A stretch of 28,180 nt of DNA from JBCAWW01 sp039024315 (lineage in GTDB: Bacteria; Bacteroidota; Bacteroidia; J057): NCBI GenBank assembly GCA_039024315.1, contig JBCCQN010000107.1, forward strand, positions 1-28,180, in the 5' to 3' direction. Shown here piece by piece: positions 23,394 to 28,180 of the stretch. A program made the position numbers and the translations under genes. Each line of letters starts with the position of its first letter. Positions within the stretch are counted from its first letter, which is position 1. The notes beneath the pieces were generated by a model. The model did not search any database. It was not told where the DNA came from and saw only the letters and a program-made list of their open reading frames with translations.

Positions 23394-23423
23394 TTCGAAT
23401 TCGGGCGATACTCGCTAATTTTG
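23394..23423 (+). promoter_or_regulatory. Candidate promoter of the PorV-PorU2 pair
   Basis: TAATTTTG at 23416-23423 matches TAnnTTTG exactly; TTCG at 23394-23397, 18 bp upstream, is a near -33 box. Transcription would begin at about 23430, at or just after the first ATG (23428). This favours the ATG at 23434, with a very short leader. Confidence 0.5.
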
Positions 23424-23433
23424 ACGTATGAAT

Positions 23434-24561
23434 ATGACGTATAGGTTTCTTATGCTCCTTGCCTTGGTGGCAACCTCTGCTGGTCTGCTTGCACAAGACC
23501 AGACTGTAGCGCCCTCCCAGGAAACCAATGCCCCTAAGTATAGCAATGAATTTTTGCGGATCGGTGTCGGTGCGCGTGCCTTTGGTATGGGTAATGCTCA
23601 AGTTGCCATTGCCGAGGACGTTACCGCAGGTTACTGGAATCCTGCGGGTCTGGCTTCGCCGAACGCTATTCAATATCCAGAGGTATCCTTGATGCATGCC
23701 TCTTATTTTGCCAATGTAGCGCAATACAGTTATTTGGGCTTTTCTATGCCTGTGGATTCTTCGGCCAAACGCTACTTTAGTGCTACACTGATCCGACTAG
23801 GAGTGGACGAGATTCCCAATACGCTTAATTTGATTGAGCCTGATGGTAGCATCAATTATGATAATCTGGAAAGCTTTTCTGAATCTAGTTTTGCGGCTTT
23901 ATTCTCTTATGCTTGGGTACCAGATGCTATACCGGGTTTGAGCTTAGGGACCAATTTCAAAATTGTCTATCGTGGGGTAGGCCGCTTCGCGAACGCTTGG
24001 GGCTTTGGGCTAGACCTCGCGGCTCGTTACAAAATCAAAAACTTTTCGGCTGGTATCAATGTTACTGACATCACCAATACCATCAACGCTTGGACGTTTA
24101 ATACCGAAACTTTTGAAGACGCCTTTATCAAGACTGGAAATACCGTACCGCAAAATTCTATCGAGTTGACACGCCCTTCGGTTAGAACGGGTATTGGGTA
24201 CGATTTCAAACTAGCCAAGCGGATGTCATTGTTGGTTGCGCTTGACGGAGACCTTTACTTTGATGGAAATCGTTCTAGCGCTGTGGTGTCAGGTGGAGGA
24301 GTCAGTCTTGAACCTAGAGGAGGCCTCGAGCTAGCTTGGCGAAATCGTAATTATCGTAAAGTCGCCTTTGTCCGTGGAGGCTTTTACAATATCCAAAACC
24401 TCACCAATGAAGATGGGCAAGAAGCATTGGGTATCTTCCCCACTGCTGGTTTAGGCTTCTTGGTCAAAAACTTTCAGATTGACTACGCACTCGCCAATAT
24501 CGGAAGTATCACAGGATCGCTTTATACCCATGTGGTTTCACTGAAATTTCACGTTCAGTAA
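23434..24561 (+). CDS. PorV/PorQ family type IX secretion-associated outer membrane protein
   Basis: 375 residues from the second ATG (23434); the first at 23428 adds two residues and may lie upstream of the transcript start. A signal peptide is visible (MTYRFLMLLALVATSAGLLAQ). The mature N-terminus FLRIGVGARAFGMGNAQVAIAEDVTAGYWNPAGLA is the PorV/PorQ (FadL-like barrel) signature, seen here as RIGVGARAFGMGNA and GYWNPAGLA. The rest is beta-barrel strands ending in HVVSLKFHVQ. PorV shuttles type IX substrates to the attachment complex in known systems. This one is more like generic PorV/PorQ paralogues than classical PorV (which has a VPDARAGGMGD motif). It sits just upstream of a PorU2-like protease, consistent with a functional pair. 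Confidence 0.85.
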   Translation: MTYRFLMLLALVATSAGLLAQDQTVAPSQETNAPKYSNEFLRIGVGARAFGMGNAQVAIAEDVTAGYWNPAGLASPNAIQYPEVSLMHASYFANVAQYSYLGFSMPVDSSAKRYFSATLIRLGVDEIPNTLNLIEPDGSINYDNLESFSESSFAALFSYAWVPDAIPGLSLGTNFKIVYRGVGRFANAWGFGLDLAARYKIKNFSAGINVTDITNTINAWTFNTETFEDAFIKTGNTVPQNSIELTRPSVRTGIGYDFKLAKRMSLLVALDGDLYFDGNRSSAVVSGGGVSLEPRGGLELAWRNRNYRKVAFVRGGFYNIQNLTNEDGQEALGIFPTAGLGFLVKNFQIDYALANIGSITGSLYTHVVSLKFHVQ

Positions 24562-24628
24562 GCTAGCAGACGTTGCAATCCTACAATTATTATAAAATTC
24601 ACTACATCAAGCATTTTTGGTTGAACGT

Positions 24629-27600
24629 ATGAAAAAATATATCGCATTCGCCTTTAGTCTCTTTCTCTTGCCCATCTACAGCATGGGCCAGTCTTTTGAT
24701 TATGGCAATAGTTGGTACGCAAATGATGCTGATCAAACCTATATCAAGTTTGTCGTAAAGGAAAATGGTATCTACAGGGTTTCAGCCCAAGATCTTTCCA
24801 ATGCCGGCTATGACATATCAGGCATAAATCCTGATTTTTTGAGGCTGATCTACAGAGGGAAAGAGGTTCCCATTTACGTAAGCAAATTGGGTGGCGCTTT
24901 TGGCTATTTAGAGTTTTATGGAGAACATAATGATGGCGCGATTGATTCGATCATGTATCGGGACCCAGTTACGGGTTTGCATCGGCCTAATCTTCAGCCA
25001 AACGACAACTTTAGTATCTTCACCGAAGAGTCTGCTTACTATTTGACATGGGATAATGCCACCTTTGGATCACGTTACTTTAGTAATTTTGATCCCACCT
25101 ATTCACTCTACACGCCAGAACCCTATTTTCGCTATGAGTCTCGATTAGAATATGAGCCTGAATCAGCAAGTTCTGAATATATCCGCGGCGGAGGGGGGCA
25201 GTTTGATTCTTTCTTTACCCTTAATTCCGATTACGTTACGGGTGAAGGGTATATGAGTAAGGAGAGCTTTGGCTTCTCAGATCCCGTAACGGTCACTGTC
25301 CCCACACCTAATCCAGCCAACACTGGTAACCCTCACGAAGTGAAAACGCGTGTTTTTGGCCGTAGCAACTCTCCGCACTTTCTTAGAGTATTGATGGATG
25401 GCGACCAGAGCGATCCCGTAGTTGATACAACGATCAATGTTAGTTCGGTCTATGTTAGAACTTACACCCGAGAATATAGCAAAGTCATTACCGACAATAC
25501 GGACCTGACCTTTGAGGCCCTCCGTTCTCCGGTTGATAATAATAATCTTTGTTGGTCTTCTATCACTTATGATCGCCTCACTCAGTTCGATGGCGATAGC
25601 AGTGTTTGGATCAAAGATTTTAGTAAAGGTACGAAAGCTTACTTCCGCATGGACAATGTGGGGGGGCAGGACTCTGTCTGGGTTTACGATTTGACCAATA
25701 AGTTTCGCAACATTGGGGTAATGGACCAAAATAGCGGTCGCGTCATCGTCCAAAACTTTGGTGGGAACAGAGATCTCTTCTTTACGACCGACAATGGCAT
25801 ACGCAAGCCCGAGATTCAGGATGCTAAGCTCAATAAGCTGTTTGATCCCAATGGTGGTGCTGAATTTGTTATCATCGCGCACAGAGATTTGAGTGCTTCT
25901 GCGGAGGCTTATCGTCTCTATCGGGATACGGCTACAGTCACTCCTTTGAGTGCACGGGTGGTCTATACCGATGAAATTTATGACGAATACGGCTATGGTT
26001 CGATTACTCCTTGGGCCATTAAACGCTTTTGTAAAAATGCCTTAGATACTTGGACGGTAAAGCCAAAGTACTTCCTCCTTTGGGGGAAAGGGTATAACCG
26101 TACTCGTAGAGTAACCAACGTACCTTTTGTGCCGACCTATGGCTACCCTGCTACGGATTACGAATTTATCGCTCACTTCCAACAAAATAGTACCCAAGTC
26201 AAGCCGGAGGCTTCTATCGGACGTGTCAACCTATTTGACAATGATGAAGGCTTCGACTACCTCGCTAAGGTTGATGAGCACGAGCATACTCCTTGGCAAT
26301 CATGGATGAAAGAAGGGGTATTCCTCGGCGGAGGGGGTACCGAAGGGGAGCAAAATGCGATCTCAGGTACCTTCAACTACATGATCGACGTCTTTAGCGA
26401 TGATCCTTTTGGTGGGGAGGCCCATTACTTCCAAAAGCGTAGCTCTTCTGTTTTGCTAGACCCTTCTACGGCATCTTATCACGATCAGATTTCTGGTGGG
26501 GTTTCGATTGTTCACTTCTTTGGCCACTCTACTAGTAATATCCAGGATATCTCCATTCGAGAAGCGCAGGAATATACCAATATTTCTCGTTATCCACTTA
26601 TGATCGCTATGGGTTGTTATGGTGGAGACTTTACCGTCGGCGGTTCGAGTTTTGGGGAGCGTTGGCTAGTAGCCGAAAAAAGAGGGTGTATTGGCTATTT
26701 GGCCAACTCAAGTGCCGGTTATCTCAACCCGTTGAGAGATTATTCTAGAATCTTTTATCCCAAGATCTATAATTCAATGCTGGGGATGCCAATTGGCGAT
26801 ATCCTCCGCGAAACCTTGACCTCTTACACAGACTCCTTGATCGGTATCCAGTATCGTAATCACGGTCGTCAAATGAATCTACAAGGTGATCCAGCAGTAG
26901 TAGTCTACTTCCCAGAACGGCCAGACCTAGCTATCGAAGAGAGCGGGATTTATTTTACTCCGGAGAATTTCACGGCCCAAGACGATTCATTCAAAATCAA
27001 TGTCATTGTAGAAAATCTTGGTTTGGTTACCAAGGATAGCTTCCGGATGACCATTCGCCAGCGTCTGCCCGATGGCAACTTTTTCTACCATCCGGATACA
27101 GATTATCCAATGGTAAGATATAAAGACACCCTTACGGTTACGCTCAATAATCCAGTAGGTAATGAATTAACAGGGCAAAACTTTTTTGAGGTATTCGTTG
27201 ACGCCGAAGGGCTTATCACCGAATATAGGGAAGATAACAACCGCGTAACCATCAATAGAGTGGTACCTGGTAATATTCCCGCGATTCTTTCACCTTTGGA
27301 GTTTGCTATTGTAGGTGAGGCTCAAGTTGCCTTACAGGCTTCTGCCTTCTTTATGACCCGAGATGAAGACGTTGGCTATGTATTCGAGATTGATACGACT
27401 GATTTTTTCAATTCGCCGCTCAAAGCGTCCTCTGGTGTTCTGCAGGGCTCGGCAACCTTTGCTTCTTGGGAGGTGCCTTTTACGCTCCAAGACAGCACGG
27501 TTTACTTCTGGCGAGTACGATTGGCAGATGTAAGCCCAAGGGTATGGGGGCAATCGTCTTTCAAATATATTGCAAACCGCTCTGGTTGGGCTCAGGCCAA

Positions 27601-28180
27601 ACTGCCTCAGTTTGTCAAAAACGAAGCCCAATCTGTAGAGGTAGATAAAATCCAAAGACAATGGAGATTTGGTAACTTCGGAGTGGAGTATGAAGCCTTT
27701 ACTCGAAATACCACCAACCAATCCTTTGTTTACTCCATCAATGGTTCACTAGAGGTAGATTTGGCCCTTAACAATGTGAGTAGTAATGGAGTCGCATGGG
27801 TCATCATCGATCAGTTCACCTTACAACCTACTTTTGTACAGCAAAATTTCGGTAGAGTAGGTTTTGCAGCTAGTCCGAGTAACTTATACCAACTCAAGGA
27901 CGCCATTGGTAATATGACACAAGGCGATTACATTATCGTCAGTAGTCACTTCAACCCAAGGGTACATCTCTGGCCAGATGATGTCTTTAACTCATTGTCT
28001 TCCATCGGTGCCTCACAAAATATCAAACTGCTACAGGACGGTGATCCATTCATCTTGTTTGGTCGTAAAGGCTACCCCAACTCTGCCGTTGAGGTATATA
28101 CGCCAAACTCAGATGACAAACTCCTCATCAACAATGTATTGCTAGCCAATTCGGCCCAAGGCTCTATCACCTCTCCGCGC
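24629..28180 (+). CDS. porU2: PorU2-like type IX secretion sortase / C25 (gingipain-fold) peptidase, 3' truncated
   Basis: The frame is open for 1184 codons from ATG 24629 to the window end. A signal peptide occupies about 1-20 (MKKYIAFAFSLFLLPIYSMG). YIKFVVKENGIYRVSAQDL (about 39-57) is the N-terminal motif of PorU2-type proteins. The C25 domain spans about 405-760: EFVIIAHRDL starts it, catalytic His633 is in VHFFGHSTSN, and Cys663 is in IAMGCYGGDF. A CARDB-like domain follows (about 764-875, RPDLAIEESGIYF), then a fibronectin-like beta domain. An ILEI/FAM3-like domain follows (about 1045-1165, GDYIIVSSHFNPR, SLSSIGASQNI, LFGRKGYP). PorU sortases cleave the C-terminal signal of type IX cargo at the cell surface. 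The PorV-like gene is 67 bp upstream. The C-terminus is not visible. Confidence 0.82.
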   Translation, partial: MKKYIAFAFSLFLLPIYSMGQSFDYGNSWYANDADQTYIKFVVKENGIYRVSAQDLSNAGYDISGINPDFLRLIYRGKEVPIYVSKLGGAFGYLEFYGEHNDGAIDSIMYRDPVTGLHRPNLQPNDNFSIFTEESAYYLTWDNATFGSRYFSNFDPTYSLYTPEPYFRYESRLEYEPESASSEYIRGGGGQFDSFFTLNSDYVTGEGYMSKESFGFSDPVTVTVPTPNPANTGNPHEVKTRVFGRSNSPHFLRVLMDGDQSDPVVDTTINVSSVYVRTYTREYSKVITDNTDLTFEALRSPVDNNNLCWSSITYDRLTQFDGDSSVWIKDFSKGTKAYFRMDNVGGQDSVWVYDLTNKFRNIGVMDQNSGRVIVQNFGGNRDLFFTTDNGIRKPEIQDAKLNKLFDPNGGAEFVIIAHRDLSASAEAYRLYRDTATVTPLSARVVYTDEIYDEYGYGSITPWAIKRFCKNALDTWTVKPKYFLLWGKGYNRTRRVTNVPFVPTYGYPATDYEFIAHFQQNSTQVKPEASIGRVNLFDNDEGFDYLAKVDEHEHTPWQSWMKEGVFLGGGGTEGEQNAISGTFNYMIDVFSDDPFGGEAHYFQKRSSSVLLDPSTASYHDQISGGVSIVHFFGHSTSNIQDISIREAQEYTNISRYPLMIAMGCYGGDFTVGGSSFGERWLVAEKRGCIGYLANSSAGYLNPLRDYSRIFYPKIYNSMLGMPIGDILRETLTSYTDSLIGIQYRNHGRQMNLQGDPAVVVYFPERPDLAIEESGIYFTPENFTAQDDSFKINVIVENLGLVTKDSFRMTIRQRLPDGNFFYHPDTDYPMVRYKDTLTVTLNNPVGNELTGQNFFEVFVDAEGLITEYREDNNRVTINRVVPGNIPAILSPLEFAIVGEAQVALQASAFFMTRDEDVGYVFEIDTTDFFNSPLKASSGVLQGSATFASWEVPFTLQDSTVYFWRVRLADVSPRVWGQSSFKYIANRSGWAQAKLPQFVKNEAQSVEVDKIQRQWRFGNFGVEYEAFTRNTTNQSFVYSINGSLEVDLALNNVSSNGVAWVIIDQFTLQPTFVQQNFGRVGFAASPSNLYQLKDAIGNMTQGDYIIVSSHFNPRVHLWPDDVFNSLSSIGASQNIKLLQDGDPFILFGRKGYPNSAVEVYTPNSDDKLLINNVLLANSAQGSITSPR

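Noticed and set aside
23982..24000. B-like sequence in the PorV-like gene
   Set aside because: It lacks a stem base and encodes GRFANAWGFG, which fits a barrel strand. It is not counted as a copy.
25277..25882. Minus-strand open frame of 201 codons
   Set aside because: It lies fully inside the PorU2-like gene, has no family likeness, and the plus-strand protein is clearly coding there.

Overview
The window looks like a chromosomal segment from a Bacteroidota bacterium, most likely a Saprospirales/Lewinella-type lineage; that placement is inference. Signs are a gingipain-fold (C25) PorU2-type sortase candidate behind a PorV/PorQ-family barrel, a DUF6089 outer-membrane barrel, a DUF4249 lipoprotein, two peptide transporters of the POT family, LytS/LytTR signalling, no clear Shine-Dalgarno sites, and several TAnnTTTG-type promoter boxes. 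Nothing points to a prophage, plasmid, CRISPR array, rRNA or tRNA.

Layout. 1-700: 3' part of a DUF6089-like barrel. 1053-2886 (-): a hypothetical exported protein and a DUF819 membrane protein. 2986-5474: DUF6713 protein, a class V aminotransferase (-) and a TIGR01777-type SDR protein. 5749-9223: YceI-like protein (-), a Do/HtrA protease (+) and a hypothetical barrel protein (-). 9365-13993: Na+/alanine symporter (-), a peptidoglycan-binding-domain protein, a coiled-coil protein, a small membrane protein (-) and a lysine-ketoglutarate reductase-like enzyme. 14145-15895: a LytS-type sensor kinase overlapping its LytTR response regulator by ATGA. 15903-18680: DUF4249 lipoprotein and YicC-type RNase (-), then an MBL-fold hydrolase (+). 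18993-22351 (-): two tandem POT transporters. 22527-28180: an AcpH-like protein, a PorV/PorQ-family barrel and a very long PorU2-like protease/sortase that runs off the window.

The most notable material is between genes. A short hairpin motif (called B here: a CGTT lead, a 4-bp stem CYGC/GCRG, and a GMA loop) occurs at nine or more intergenic places. It often forms inverted pairs that enclose unrelated hairpins, much like REP/BIME elements. The second stem position switches between C:G and T:A in a compensatory way, so base pairing itself seems to be selected. A second family (A, about 100-130 bp, with TAAGTACT-like inverted ends) has four copies, three of them in convergent gaps. A perfect 20-bp palindrome, CTCCCGAAAGCTTTCGGGAG, appears once inside an A copy, flanked by a TAT duplication, and once in place of half of a B hairpin. 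No transposase for any of these is in the window.

Gene functions are read from family motifs only; no database search was possible.
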